A DNA stretch of 64,000 nucleotides, from the NCBI GenBank assembly GCA_035535995.1, contig DATLOZ010000025.1, positions 1 through 64,000 on the forward strand, in the 5' to 3' direction. This document shows positions 39,023 through 48,016 of this stretch, one piece after another. Each line of letters starts with the position of its first letter. Positions within the stretch are counted from its first letter, which is position 1. Under the pieces are notes generated by a model that saw nothing but the letters and a program-made list of their open reading frames with translations, searched no databases and had not been told where the DNA came from. The DNA is from JANYCO01 sp035535995. Its GTDB lineage: Bacteria > Bacteroidota > Bacteroidia > Cytophagales > Cytophagaceae. Position numbers and translations under genes: made by a program.

Positions 39023-40423
39023 TTAAATATGGATGGCCCTGTTTTCAGTAGCCATTAAACAAGCTTCTTTAAGCGATTCTGTAAATGTAGGGTGTGCATG
39101 GCTCATACGTGCTATGTCTTCGGCAGAAGCGCGGTACTCCATTGCCACCACCGCTTCGGCAATCATATCGGCTGCTCTTGGACCAATCATATGTACACCC
39201 AGAATTTCGTCGGTATTTTTATCGGCCAGTACTTTTACAAATCCATCCGTATCCATGCTGGCGCGTGCGCGACCAGAGGCTTTGAATGGGAAGTTCCCTA
39301 TCTTGTAGGCGCGGCCTTGTTCTTTCAATTGCTCTTCGGTAAAACCTACCGCCGCTACTTCCGGCCAAGTATATACTACGCCTGGGATCAGGTTATAATT
39401 GATATGTGGTTTTTGTCCGGCCATTTGTTCTGCCACCAACACGCCTTCTTCTTCTGCCTTATGCGCCAGCATGGCACCACGGATCACGTCACCGATTGCG
39501 TAGATGCCAGGGGTAGAAGTTTCCAGGTGATCGTTTACCGCTACTCGTCCGCGCTCGTCTAGCTTTACGCCTGCAGCTTCCAGGTTTAGTCCTTCGGTGA
39601 ATGGTTTTCTTCCGGTAGAAACCAGGCAGTAGTCGCCTTTGAATTCGGTTACTTTTCCTGATTTATCTTCAGCGGTGATAATTACTTCTTTTCCTTTTAC
39701 CACTGCGCTTGTCACTTTATGGTTGAAGAAAAATTCAAAGCCTAGTTTTGTCAATGTTTTTTGTAATTCTTTTCCCAGCGATTTGTCCATGGTAGGAATG
39801 ATCCCATCCATAAATTCGATCACCGTTACTTTCGCGCCAAGTCTTGCGTATACAGAGCCCAGCTCCAGCCCGATCACGCCGCCGCCAATGACGATCATTT
39901 GTTTCGGCACTTCGCTTAGTTCGAGCGCTTCGGTAGACGTGATAATTCTTTTCTTATCGATTGGAACGGTAGGAAGAGAAACCGGTTTAGAACCTGTAGC
40001 GATGATCACTTTCGAAGTTTTTATTTCTTTCGCGCTTCCATCTGCTGCGGTTATTTTGATCGTGTTTTTATCTACGAATGATCCTACACCCTGGTGTACA
40101 TCGATTTTATTTTTCTTCATCAGAAAATTAATCCCGTCGCAAGTCTGCTTTACTACCTCTCTTTTGCGGGCGATCATTTGCTCAAGATTTACTTTCAGGT
40201 CTTTCAGGTCAATGCCGTGTGTTTTGAAAGTGTGACCGGCATTGTAATAATGTTCGGAAGAGTCGAGCAATGCTTTAGATGGGATACATCCTACGTTGAG
40301 ACAAGTACCTCCCAGGGTTGGATATTTTTCGATCAGGGCCGTTTTCATGCCCAGTTGTGCGCAGCGGATGGCGGCTACATATCCTCCGGGTCCGGACCCG
40401 ATCACGGTTACATCGTATTGCAT
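39023..40423 (-). CDS. lpdA: dihydrolipoyl dehydrogenase (E3)
   Basis: This 466-residue flavoprotein reoxidises dihydrolipoamide and reduces NAD+ in 2-oxoacid dehydrogenase complexes. The FAD motif is VIGSGPGGYVAA, the redox disulfide is Cys41-Cys46 (GGTCLNVGCIPSK), the NAD motif is VIGGGVIGLELGSVYARLGA, and the catalytic dyad is in HAHPTFTES. I chose ATG 40423. The frame to 40579 reads through the upstream gene in another frame. It starts 2 bp after the upstream gene's stop, at the end of the 2-oxoglutarate dehydrogenase operon. Confidence 0.95.
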   Translation of the reverse strand: MQYDVTVIGSGPGGYVAAIRCAQLGMKTALIEKYPTLGGTCLNVGCIPSKALLDSSEHYYNAGHTFKTHGIDLKDLKVNLEQMIARKREVVKQTCDGINFLMKKNKIDVHQGVGSFVDKNTIKITAADGSAKEIKTSKVIIATGSKPVSLPTVPIDKKRIITSTEALELSEVPKQMIVIGGGVIGLELGSVYARLGAKVTVIEFMDGIIPTMDKSLGKELQKTLTKLGFEFFFNHKVTSAVVKGKEVIITAEDKSGKVTEFKGDYCLVSTGRKPFTEGLNLEAAGVKLDERGRVAVNDHLETSTPGIYAIGDVIRGAMLAHKAEEEGVLVAEQMAGQKPHINYNLIPGVVYTWPEVAAVGFTEEQLKEQGRAYKIGNFPFKASGRARASMDTDGFVKVLADKNTDEILGVHMIGPRAADMIAEAVVAMEYRASAEDIARMSHAHPTFTESLKEACLMATENRAIHI

Positions 40424-40425
40424 AA

Positions 40426-41556
40426 TTAATATTGGTTTTGTTGATACTGATTTTGATAATGTTGTTGCGGCGTCAACGTCTTGGTTTTCTCCGGCTTTTT
40501 CTGTTCTTGCTGAGACGACTCCGAGGATGGTTTTTCTTTCTCCTTTTTTTCTTTGGATGCGCGCAGGTATTTTTTCCAATCGCGCATGTTCACAATGTTT
40601 TCCTGTGATTTATCATAATACAATACATCTCCGGAAGCTACATCGAGGATGAATTGTATGTAGTAAACTGTTTTGTCGTAATCGTTGATATTTCCTCCGC
40701 CTGTACCCAGAAATGATTGGCCGCGTGCGATAGGATCGATGTATGGCACGATGTTAAGATAGGCATAATTTGTATCGCCGGAATAAATTTTTTCTACAAT
40801 CCCTTTCGGATCGCTCAACTGGTAAGCGCCCATTGAATCATATTCCTGGCGGATGTAGTCAAATGATTTTCCATGTTTTGTCAGCACATTGGTATCGGCC
40901 AGCAACACGCGGTTCACAAGTTTTTTATTATCCTGCTGGATCAGTTGTTCATAATCCTTGCTGGTCATTTTTGGTTCCAAAAATTTTTCTTTGGTAAGCG
41001 CAGAAATAAATTGTACGGCTGTAATAAAATCGTATTCGTTGGGCGCGGAAGAAGGGGTTACAAAAGTATACACCGAAGCCCCGCGAAACCGCTCGATCAG
41101 CTTGAGTTCAAAAAAGCCATATTCTTTGCGCCGCATCAATTCACGTCTTGCCTCATATATAGTAGAGGTATCGGTTTTCAAATGATGCAATTGCACATTT
41201 TCATTTTGCCTTAATGAAGTAAATTCAAGGGTAATAAAAGATTGTGAAGTATCGCTGATCTTAAGACATTCTTCCAGGGTCACAAACCGGATTGGTTGGC
41301 CTGCCCGCCAAAAGTTCAGCACTGCTTTTTTTAGAATAGAATTGGAATACTGAATCAACGCTTTGTAGCGTGCTAGTTTGACTTCGTCTTTTTTCAGACG
41401 ATTTAGCATTTCCGGCTGCTCTTCCTGGAGCACTACCAGCAATCTCCGCATTGGTAGTTTGGAAGCGTCTTTAGGAGAAAATTCAAACATCTGCGCATAA
41501 GAGCTTGAACAAAGCCCTAAAAATAGTATGGCAATATAGAGTTGAATTTTATACAT
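40426..41556 (-). CDS. exported protein of unknown function inside the sucAB-lpd operon
   Basis: This 376-residue protein has a signal peptide (1-21, MYKIQLYIAILFLGLCSSSYA before Gln). The mature part is helical at first (RRLLVVLQEEQPEMLNRLKKDEVKLARYKALIQYSNSILKKA in part) and strand-rich later. It ends in a low-complexity Lys/Glu/Gln tail ending YQQNQY. I know no family. It lies between sucB and lpd, 2 bp before lpd, so it is almost certainly co-transcribed with cytoplasmic TCA-cycle genes. I chose ATG 41556 because the frame to 41634 is repeat-derived. Confidence 0.7.
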   Translation of the reverse strand: MYKIQLYIAILFLGLCSSSYAQMFEFSPKDASKLPMRRLLVVLQEEQPEMLNRLKKDEVKLARYKALIQYSNSILKKAVLNFWRAGQPIRFVTLEECLKISDTSQSFITLEFTSLRQNENVQLHHLKTDTSTIYEARRELMRRKEYGFFELKLIERFRGASVYTFVTPSSAPNEYDFITAVQFISALTKEKFLEPKMTSKDYEQLIQQDNKKLVNRVLLADTNVLTKHGKSFDYIRQEYDSMGAYQLSDPKGIVEKIYSGDTNYAYLNIVPYIDPIARGQSFLGTGGGNINDYDKTVYYIQFILDVASGDVLYYDKSQENIVNMRDWKKYLRASKEKKEKEKPSSESSQQEQKKPEKTKTLTPQQHYQNQYQQNQY

Positions 41557-41570
41557 GTTACCAGAAAATT

Positions 41571-41642
41571 TGATGCCAGATACCAGATGCCGAATTCCGG
41601 ATAATTTTTTTATCTGGTATCCGGAATCTGGCATCTGATATC
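41571..41642. repeat. core fragment of the MITE-like element
   Basis: GATGCCAGATACC...ATTCCGGATAA pairs with TTATCTGGTATCCGGAATCTGG...GATATC. It shares the ATCTGGTATCCGG core with the elements at 16357 and 30018 but lacks their ends. It lies inside the sucB to exported-protein gap. Confidence 0.7.
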
Positions 41643-41653
41643 CTTTTTAACAA

Positions 41654-43159
41654 TTACACTCCAAGTAAAATTCTCTGCGGATCTTCCAGCAGTTGTTTTA
41701 CTCTTACAAGAAATCCAACCGATTCGCGTCCGTCGATGATGCGGTGGTCGTAAGAAAGCGCTACATACATGATCGGACGGATCACGATCTGTCCGTTTTG
41801 TACCACTGCTCTTTCTACAATGTTGTGCATTCCAAGGATGGCAGACTGTGGAGCATTGATGATTGGTGTGGAAAGCATAGAACCGAAAATACCACCGTTT
41901 GTAATGGTGAATGTTCCGCCTTGCATTTCGTCGATTGAAAGCTTGTTGTCGCGCGCTCTGGTGGCGAGTCTTACTACTTCTTTTTCGATTCCTTCAAAGC
42001 TTAGCGTTTCTGCATTTCTGATCACTGGTACTACCAATCCTTTTGGCGCTGATACGGCGATTGATACATCGCAGTAATTATTATAAACGATCTCTTCCCC
42101 GTCGATATAAGCATTCACGGCTGGAAACTCCTGAAGCGCCATGCAACAAGCTTTGGTGAAGAACGACATAAAGCCAAGTCCTACCTGGTGTTTTTCTTTG
42201 AAAGAATCTTTGTACTTCGCTCTCAGGTCCATGATCGGCTTCATGTCTACTTCGTTGAAAGTAGTAAGCATTGCCGTTTCATTTTTTACTGCTACTAGTC
42301 TACGAGCTACTGTCTTTCGCAGACTGGTCATTTTTTCTCTTTTCTGTCCGCGCGCTCCGGAAGTAGTCGCCGGTTGATTGTTGGTAGAGCTGGAAGATGT
42401 TTCTTTCACAGGTTGTTGTTTGTTTGCGTTCAGCGCGTCCTCTTTCGTTATTCTTCCATCTTTGCCGGAGCCTTTTACTTCTTCGGCGCTAATTCCTTTT
42501 TCGGAAAGAATTTTATTGGCGGCAGGACTAGGCGTGTTCTCCGCGTAGTTTTTATTAGTAGTCGTTTGTTGGTTGGTAGTTTGCGGAGCATCGTTGGTAG
42601 TTTTTACCGGTGCGCTGCCGTTCGCAGTGATCTTACAGACCAATCCTCCGATCGGCACTACAGCTCCTGATTGTGCTACGATCTGGAGAATACCGGTAGT
42701 AGCGGCGTTCAGCTCGAATGTAGCTTTGTCGGATTCCAGCTCGCAGATCACTTCTTCGGCTTGCACTAAGTCTCCGTCTTTTTTATTCCATTTCCCTACG
42801 GTTACTTCGCTGATAGATTCACCAACGGTTGGTACTTTCATTTCTATTACCTGGTTAGCGGCAGGTTGTTGATTGTTGGATGGAGTAGGGGAAGAATCTT
42901 TTTTTGTTTCCGAAGATCCGCTCTTAGATTCGATTTCGCAAATTATAGCCCCGATTGGAAGTACATCACCTTGTTTGGCTTTAATGGTAAGGATTCCGGA
43001 AGATTCCGCTGTTACTTCAAAAGTAGCTTTGTCGGATTCCAGTTCGCAGATCACTTCTTCGGCGTTTACATAATCGCCGTTATTTTTATTCCATTTCCCT
43101 ACGGTCACTTCGCTGATTGACTCGCCTACCGTGGGTACTTTCATTTGTTTAATGCTCAT
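41654..43159 (-). CDS. sucB: dihydrolipoyl succinyltransferase (E2) with two lipoyl domains
   Basis: This 501-residue E2 core protein transfers succinyl from E1-bound thiamine to CoA. It has two lipoyl domains (3-77 with Lys44 and 107-181 with Lys145, both in ESDKATFE), separated by Ser/Gln-rich linkers. The E3-binding domain lies about 209-243 (SPAANKILSEKGISAEEVKGSGKDGRITKEDAL in part), and the acetyltransferase-type catalytic domain spans about 270-501 with DHRIIDG at 471-477. Most SucB proteins have one lipoyl domain. The two here are highly alike, indicating internal duplication. Confidence 0.93.
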   Translation of the reverse strand: MSIKQMKVPTVGESISEVTVGKWNKNNGDYVNAEEVICELESDKATFEVTAESSGILTIKAKQGDVLPIGAIICEIESKSGSSETKKDSSPTPSNNQQPAANQVIEMKVPTVGESISEVTVGKWNKKDGDLVQAEEVICELESDKATFELNAATTGILQIVAQSGAVVPIGGLVCKITANGSAPVKTTNDAPQTTNQQTTTNKNYAENTPSPAANKILSEKGISAEEVKGSGKDGRITKEDALNANKQQPVKETSSSSTNNQPATTSGARGQKREKMTSLRKTVARRLVAVKNETAMLTTFNEVDMKPIMDLRAKYKDSFKEKHQVGLGFMSFFTKACCMALQEFPAVNAYIDGEEIVYNNYCDVSIAVSAPKGLVVPVIRNAETLSFEGIEKEVVRLATRARDNKLSIDEMQGGTFTITNGGIFGSMLSTPIINAPQSAILGMHNIVERAVVQNGQIVIRPIMYVALSYDHRIIDGRESVGFLVRVKQLLEDPQRILLGV

Positions 43160-43168
43160 TTTTTTAAA

Positions 43169-43243
43169 AAGTTATTTGTTATTAGTTACCCGTTACTAAG
43201 TTACTGGTCAATTTGAGTAACAAATAACCAGTAACTAATAACT
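43169..43243. repeat. 75-bp inverted repeat between sucA and sucB
   Basis: AAGTTATTTGTTATTAGTTAC faces GTAACTAATAACTT, with tandem GTTACT/AGTAAC words inside. It could act as an intercistronic hairpin. The words differ from the AGTTATGA family. Confidence 0.75.
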
Positions 43244-43250
43244 TAATTTT

Positions 43251-46013
43251 TTACCATAAAACTATATCATATTTTTCTTTGAATGCATGCTTCACCAGTT
43301 CTTTTTGTGATTCATTGTGCGCTTTCAGATAACCCACAGCAGGAGAAGCAGCTTCGTCGCGCGCGATCACCTGGATCTGCAGGCCTGTGTAATAAAGGCG
43401 TTTCAGGATAAAGCCCCATGCGCCCATGTTTACCGGCTCTTCCTGTACCCAGCGTACCGTAGCGTTTTTGTATTTTTTTAAAATCTCGTTCAATTGTTTT
43501 TCCGGGAACGGATACATCTGCTCCATACGCACAATGGCTACATCTTTGCGCTGCGATTTTTGTTGTTCGTCCAATAGATCGTAATATACTTTTCCTGTGC
43601 AGAGCAACAAGAATTTTACGTCTTTCGGATTTACATAAGTATCGTCGATAATTTCCTGGAAATGCCCTTGTGTAAATTCGGAGATCGGCGACTGCACCAG
43701 TGGGTGGCGAAGCAGCGATTTCGGCGACATCACGACCAACGGTTTTCTGAATTCCCATGCAAGCTGTCTTCTCAACGCATGGAAGAAGTTGGATGGGGTA
43801 GTAATGTTTGCTACTACAATATTATAATCGGCACTCAGCTCCAGGAAGCGCTCCAGACGGGCTGAAGAGTGTTCCGGTCCTTGACCTTCGTAACCATGAG
43901 GAAGCAACATCACTAATCCGTTTTGTTTACGCCATTTGGTTTCAGTACTTACTATAAACTGGTCGATCATTACTTGCGCACCGTTGGCGAAGTCGCCAAA
44001 CTGTGCTTCCCAGATCACTAATGCGTGCGGGTTTGCCATTGCGTAGCCGAATTCAAAACCTAATACTCCGTATTCGGAAAGGAAGGAGTTGAATACACGG
44101 AAGCTTTTTTGATTGTCGCCAATAAAGTTCAAGCTGTTGTATGGCTCGTTTGTTTCTGCGTCTTTGATCACAGCATGGCGATGTGAGAATGTACCACGCT
44201 GCACGTCTTGTCCGGAAAGACGAACAATTTTTCTATCGAGCAATAAAGAACCGTATGCGAGCAATTCTGCGTTAGCCCAGTTCAACACTTTGCTTTCGAA
44301 GAATTGTTTTTGTCTTTCCTTTAATAAATTTTCGATCTGCTTGATCGGCTTGAAACCCTCCGGAATTTTGATCAAGGCGTTGGCTACCTTATCAATCGTA
44401 TCTTGCGTGATGCCGGTCTCCGGCGATTTTTCAAAATCTTTTGGTTCAGATCTTCTGAGTTCCAGCCATTCTTTTTCCATTTTCTGGAAAGTATATGGAA
44501 GCGGTTTTTCTTTTACCTGGTTCAAACGGTCTTGCAACAAGTCGCGAAAATCTTTGTCCATTTTTTTCGCAAGCTCTGCGTCTACATCTCCTTTTTCGAT
44601 CAGTTTTTTCAAATAAATCTCTCTTGGGTTGGCATGACGTGCAATGATATTGTATAGTGCAGGCTGTGTAAATTTCGGCTCGTCGCTTTCGTTGTGTCCA
44701 TGTCTTCTGTAGCACACCATATCGATATAAATATCGCGGTTAAATTTCTGGCGAAATTCTACGGCAAGCCTGGCGCAGAAGATCACTGCTTCCGGATCGT
44801 CACCGTTTACATGCAATACTGGTGCGTCTACTGTTTTTGCTACATCTGTACAATAGATACTGGAACGTGCATCTTCAAAATCAGTAGTAAAACCAACCTG
44901 GTTGTTGATCACAAAGTGAATAGTACCGCCGGTGGTATAGCCTGCAAGTTTTGACATTTGCGCTACTTCGTATACAATGCCTTGCCCTGCAATTGCCGCG
45001 TCTCCGTGGATCAGCACTGGCAATACTTTTTTCACATCCCTGAATTCACGGTCGATCTGCGCGCGCATGAATCCTTGCACTACCGGATCTACCGCTTCGA
45101 GGTGAGAAGGGTTTGGCGCAAGTTTGAGATTGATTACTTTTTTATCGGGAGTAGTTATTTCGCTTGTATAACCCATGTGGTATTTCACATCTCCGTCTCC
45201 CATAGTAAGGTCAGGAATGGCAGTGCCTTCAAATTCGTTGAAGATCTGCTCATAGGTTTTGTTCATGATGTTGGCCAACACGTTCAATCTTCCACGGTGA
45301 GCCATACCGATCATTACTTCTTCCACGCCAAGATTAGCAGCATTGGTCACGATCGCGTCCAGCGCTGGAATCGTGGTTTCGCCCCCTTCGAGGGAAAAAC
45401 GTTTTTGTCCGATATATTTTGTGTGAAGGAAGTTTTCGAATACCACTGCTTCGTTCAGTTTGGAGAGAATTCTTTTTTTCTCATCGGTAGATGGATTAAA
45501 AGAAAGAGAATCTTTTTCGATCTTGTCTCTAAACCAGTTCAGGCGCTCCGGGTCGCGGATGTACATGTATTCGAAACCGATGGTGCCTTCGTAAATATAT
45601 TTGAGTGAGTCGAGAATTTTTCTTAGTGAAGCGGGACCAATTCCCAGCTCGTTTCCGGCTTCAAACACGGTATCCATGTCGGCTTCGCTAAGATTGAAAT
45701 CGTTCAGGTCGAGAATTGCTTTGCGGTCTTTTCTTTTGCGCACCGGGTTGGTGTTGGAGCGAAGGTGGGCGCGGGTTCTGTATGCATGAATGAGAAAACG
45801 CACTTTCATTTCTTTCTCATTTATGGCGCTTGATCCGTTTCCATTGCTTCCGCCACTGGCACCTGTTTTAAGACTTGTTCCCTGAGAGAAATCAAATCCT
45901 TCAAAAAATTTCTGCCAGCTGTAGTCTACAGAGTCTGGACTTTGTTTATAACTCTGATACAAATTATCGATCGTCGATACATCTGCATTTGCTATAAAAG
46001 AGTATTTATCCAT
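43251..46013 (-). CDS. sucA: 2-oxoglutarate dehydrogenase E1 component
   Basis: This 920-residue thiamine-dependent enzyme decarboxylates 2-oxoglutarate and succinylates E2 in the TCA cycle. The N-terminal E2-binding helix is present (DNLYQSYKQSPDSVDYSWQKFFEGF in part). Active-site motifs include GMAHRGRLN (His about 238), the thiamine-binding stretch about 402-445 (NGDDPEAV ... YRRHGHNESDEP), and QFGDFANGAQVMIDQF in the transketolase-like domain. The length is usual. It is the first gene of the operon, with a TAACTTTG box 34-41 bp upstream. Confidence 0.96.
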   Translation of the reverse strand: MDKYSFIANADVSTIDNLYQSYKQSPDSVDYSWQKFFEGFDFSQGTSLKTGASGGSNGNGSSAINEKEMKVRFLIHAYRTRAHLRSNTNPVRKRKDRKAILDLNDFNLSEADMDTVFEAGNELGIGPASLRKILDSLKYIYEGTIGFEYMYIRDPERLNWFRDKIEKDSLSFNPSTDEKKRILSKLNEAVVFENFLHTKYIGQKRFSLEGGETTIPALDAIVTNAANLGVEEVMIGMAHRGRLNVLANIMNKTYEQIFNEFEGTAIPDLTMGDGDVKYHMGYTSEITTPDKKVINLKLAPNPSHLEAVDPVVQGFMRAQIDREFRDVKKVLPVLIHGDAAIAGQGIVYEVAQMSKLAGYTTGGTIHFVINNQVGFTTDFEDARSSIYCTDVAKTVDAPVLHVNGDDPEAVIFCARLAVEFRQKFNRDIYIDMVCYRRHGHNESDEPKFTQPALYNIIARHANPREIYLKKLIEKGDVDAELAKKMDKDFRDLLQDRLNQVKEKPLPYTFQKMEKEWLELRRSEPKDFEKSPETGITQDTIDKVANALIKIPEGFKPIKQIENLLKERQKQFFESKVLNWANAELLAYGSLLLDRKIVRLSGQDVQRGTFSHRHAVIKDAETNEPYNSLNFIGDNQKSFRVFNSFLSEYGVLGFEFGYAMANPHALVIWEAQFGDFANGAQVMIDQFIVSTETKWRKQNGLVMLLPHGYEGQGPEHSSARLERFLELSADYNIVVANITTPSNFFHALRRQLAWEFRKPLVVMSPKSLLRHPLVQSPISEFTQGHFQEIIDDTYVNPKDVKFLLLCTGKVYYDLLDEQQKSQRKDVAIVRMEQMYPFPEKQLNEILKKYKNATVRWVQEEPVNMGAWGFILKRLYYTGLQIQVIARDEAASPAVGYLKAHNESQKELVKHAFKEKYDIVLW

Positions 46014-46046
46014 CTTGTGATTATTTTAATATCTATTTTCAAAAAA

Positions 46047-46054
46047 CAAAGTTA
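46047..46054 (-). promoter_or_regulatory. -7 box TAACTTTG of the sucA operon
   Basis: It matches TAnnTTTG on the minus strand. The predicted start near 46041 gives a leader of about 28 nt. No clear -33 TTG is visible. Confidence 0.55.
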
Positions 46055-46137
46055 ATATTTCATTAGAATGTTAATAACCTTGTATTCGCATACACAAATA
46101 TAGCTTGATTTTCTTTATATTAGAAAAATGATAAATT

Positions 46138-46716
46138 TTATTCTAATCGATAGCTAAGACGATAACTATATTTATCAAACAAATGAGTACCGCTTATTAT
46201 AATTGTTCCGGTGGGTTTTTGAAGATCTGTAAGCTTATAAAATACTAATCCTAATAAATCATCGTCCAGGGTCTTCTTTGAAAGCATTGTGGCTACACTG
46301 TCTTTATTTTTATAATCTACTTTTTGGAGCACACTTTCAGCGATAGAAGTTATTTCGTCTAACGATCGGTCGGTATCCGACTCGGTTAATAATATTATTA
46401 AGTACTCTTTATCAAAGACCAAAGAATCAATGGAATAACTGGTTATTAAAGCTTTTTCCTGATCTAAATTAGTCCTTTCAAATATCAAAGAATCTTTCGA
46501 TCTGGAGACTATATCGGCTTTCTCCTTGCTATCTTTTACAAACCAGGTCATACAAAAAATTTCATCGTTTCCTGTAAGTTCTTCACTGAGATTATCTGCT
46601 TTTATCGAAGTGATCTTTAAAATTGCAGGTATATTCCTTTGGGTTTGAATCGGTAGTTTTTTGCTACAGGAAAAAGTGAAAAGCAGAGTTATAACTATAA
46701 AAACAAGGTTTTTCAT
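46138..46716 (-). CDS. lipoprotein of unknown function
   Basis: This 192-residue protein has a lipoprotein signal (FTFSCSKK, Cys17). The rest is a mixed alpha/beta domain with ADIVSRSKDSLIF, DKEYLIILLTESDTDRSLDEI and GTIIISGTHLF. I recognise no family. It lies upstream of sucA on the same strand but 124 bp away, with the sucA promoter between them. Confidence 0.6.
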   Translation of the reverse strand: MKNLVFIVITLLFTFSCSKKLPIQTQRNIPAILKITSIKADNLSEELTGNDEIFCMTWFVKDSKEKADIVSRSKDSLIFERTNLDQEKALITSYSIDSLVFDKEYLIILLTESDTDRSLDEITSIAESVLQKVDYKNKDSVATMLSKKTLDDDLLGLVFYKLTDLQKPTGTIIISGTHLFDKYSYRLSYRLE

Positions 46717-46844
46717 CCGTAAATTATGATCGTTGACAGCAAGATATGGGTTTATGTAGTAAACGCATAAAGAATGAAGAGATTGTCTTTAACTCTGGTA
46801 CGACATGCCCCGTATATATTCTCAGAACTAAACTTTTTACCGAT

Positions 46845-47153
46845 ATGAGAAAACTTCTTCTTACTACTGTATTTGTTTCGGGCCTTTTGTTTGGTTCGAA
46901 TTTGGGATATGCAAAACCTAAACACGGCATGGTAGATAAATGCCTGGTTTCTGGCGGAGAAGGCTCGCTGAGCGTGGAAGCTGATAAGTCGAAAATGACG
47001 ATTACGGTCACAAACGAAGAGGGCAAATTAATTTTATCAGAAGTAAGCTCCGATAGTGGAAAACTTCAACTTTTAGGTCTATCTTCGGGGGTTTACGAAG
47101 TAGAAATAAAAAATAAAAAATCCAGCAAAACTTTCCGTGTGGAAGTTCAATAA
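46845..47153 (+). CDS. small exported protein resembling a lone sorting-type domain
   Basis: This 102-residue protein has a signal peptide (1-23, ending LGYA). The mature 79 residues form strands with MTITVTNEEGKLILSEVSSDSGKLQLLGLSSGVYEVEIKNKKSSKTFRVEV in sequence (quoted in pieces: GKLILSEV, LGLSSGVYEVEI, KTFRVEV). That pattern resembles type IX C-terminal sorting domains (SxGVYxVxI ... KxFxV), but no cargo precedes it. I chose ATG 46845. A longer frame from 46746 lacks a signal. It ends before a strong terminator. Confidence 0.65.
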   Translation: MRKLLLTTVFVSGLLFGSNLGYAKPKHGMVDKCLVSGGEGSLSVEADKSKMTITVTNEEGKLILSEVSSDSGKLQLLGLSSGVYEVEIKNKKSSKTFRVEVQ

Positions 47154-47185
47154 TTTTAATACCTGATACCCGTGATAGTACAAAG

Positions 47186-47210
47186 AACCCCGGCAAAACC
47201 GGGGTTTTTT
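47186..47210 (+). terminator. rho-independent terminator
   Basis: AACCCCGG and CCGGGGTT arms have a CAAAA loop and end in six T. It lies between converging genes 33 bp after the small exported protein gene and 4 bp from the terC stop, so it probably serves the + strand. Confidence 0.88.
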
Positions 47211-47213
47211 GAT

Positions 47214-47930
47214 TTAGGATTTCTTATTTTTTTTAGCTCTTAAATTCAGTGCTTCTACCACCAGCGAGAAGGCCAGCGAATAATAAATATATCCTTTCGG
47301 GATTTCCTGGTGGAAGGCTTCTGCTACCAGCATTACACCAATTGTCATTAGGAATGACAACGCGAGGATCTTTACAGATGGATTGTCGTTGATAAATTTG
47401 CTAATACCTTTCGAAGCAAATAGCATGATCAGCATTGAAATAAATACTGCCAGCGACATGATCACCATTTCTCCTGAAAGCCCTACAGCTGTAAGGATAG
47501 AGTCGAACGAGAAAACAAGATCCAGCAATATGATTTGAAGAATGGCTGCGCCAACCGAAAGATGTTTCTTTTTGCTCTCTTCCATTTCATCCTCACCACT
47601 TATACTGGAGTGGATCTCGGAAGTACTTTTGTAGATCAGGAACAAACCTCCTGCAAAAAAGATCAGGTTTTTGATCGCAAAATCAAATTTGCCTAAGGAG
47701 AATAAAGTACTCTCTATGTGCGACATCTGGTTGAGCAACCCAAGCAATACTAAGCGGACTACAAGCGCGAGGCTTAATCCGAGCAATCTTACCTTGCTAC
47801 GTTGTTCCTGTTTAATTCGGCTGGTAAGAATGGAAATGAAAATAATATTATCGATCCCCAGCACGATCTCCATTACCGTAAGCGTAAGGAAGCTCATGAT
47901 CCCGTCTAAGCTAAAAATGCTACTAAGCAT
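47214..47930 (-). CDS. TerC-family membrane protein
   Basis: This 238-residue polytopic protein belongs to the TerC/Alx group, now linked to manganese or other metal handling. The characteristic acidic membrane motifs are MEIVLGIDNIIFISIL and LDLVFSFDSILTAVGL. A cytoplasmic loop (about 108-122, SGEDEMEESKKKH) splits two bundles. The open frame begins at a TTG (47939), but I chose ATG 47930 (MLSSIF). Confidence 0.9.
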   Translation of the reverse strand: MLSSIFSLDGIMSFLTLTVMEIVLGIDNIIFISILTSRIKQEQRSKVRLLGLSLALVVRLVLLGLLNQMSHIESTLFSLGKFDFAIKNLIFFAGGLFLIYKSTSEIHSSISGEDEMEESKKKHLSVGAAILQIILLDLVFSFDSILTAVGLSGEMVIMSLAVFISMLIMLFASKGISKFINDNPSVKILALSFLMTIGVMLVAEAFHQEIPKGYIYYSLAFSLVVEALNLRAKKNKKS

Positions 47931-47978
47931 TGTATTCAAATTTTAAGAGTGATTATTTATTGTGGCTGATTGAATTGT

Positions 47979-48010
47979 AATTGAGAGGAAGCTTTTACTT
48001 CCTCTCAATT
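47979..48010 (-). terminator. hairpin after the OmpA/PD40 gene
   Basis: A perfect 13-bp stem AATTGAGAGGAAG / CTTCCTCTCAATT has a CTTTTA loop. It lies 7 bp after the stop on the minus strand and has no T-run. Confidence 0.6.
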
Positions 48011-48016
48011 TATTCT

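Noticed and set aside
40424..40579. 52-codon N-terminal extension of lpd
   Set aside because: It is the end of the upstream gene read in another frame, and the FAD motif begins directly after ATG 40423.
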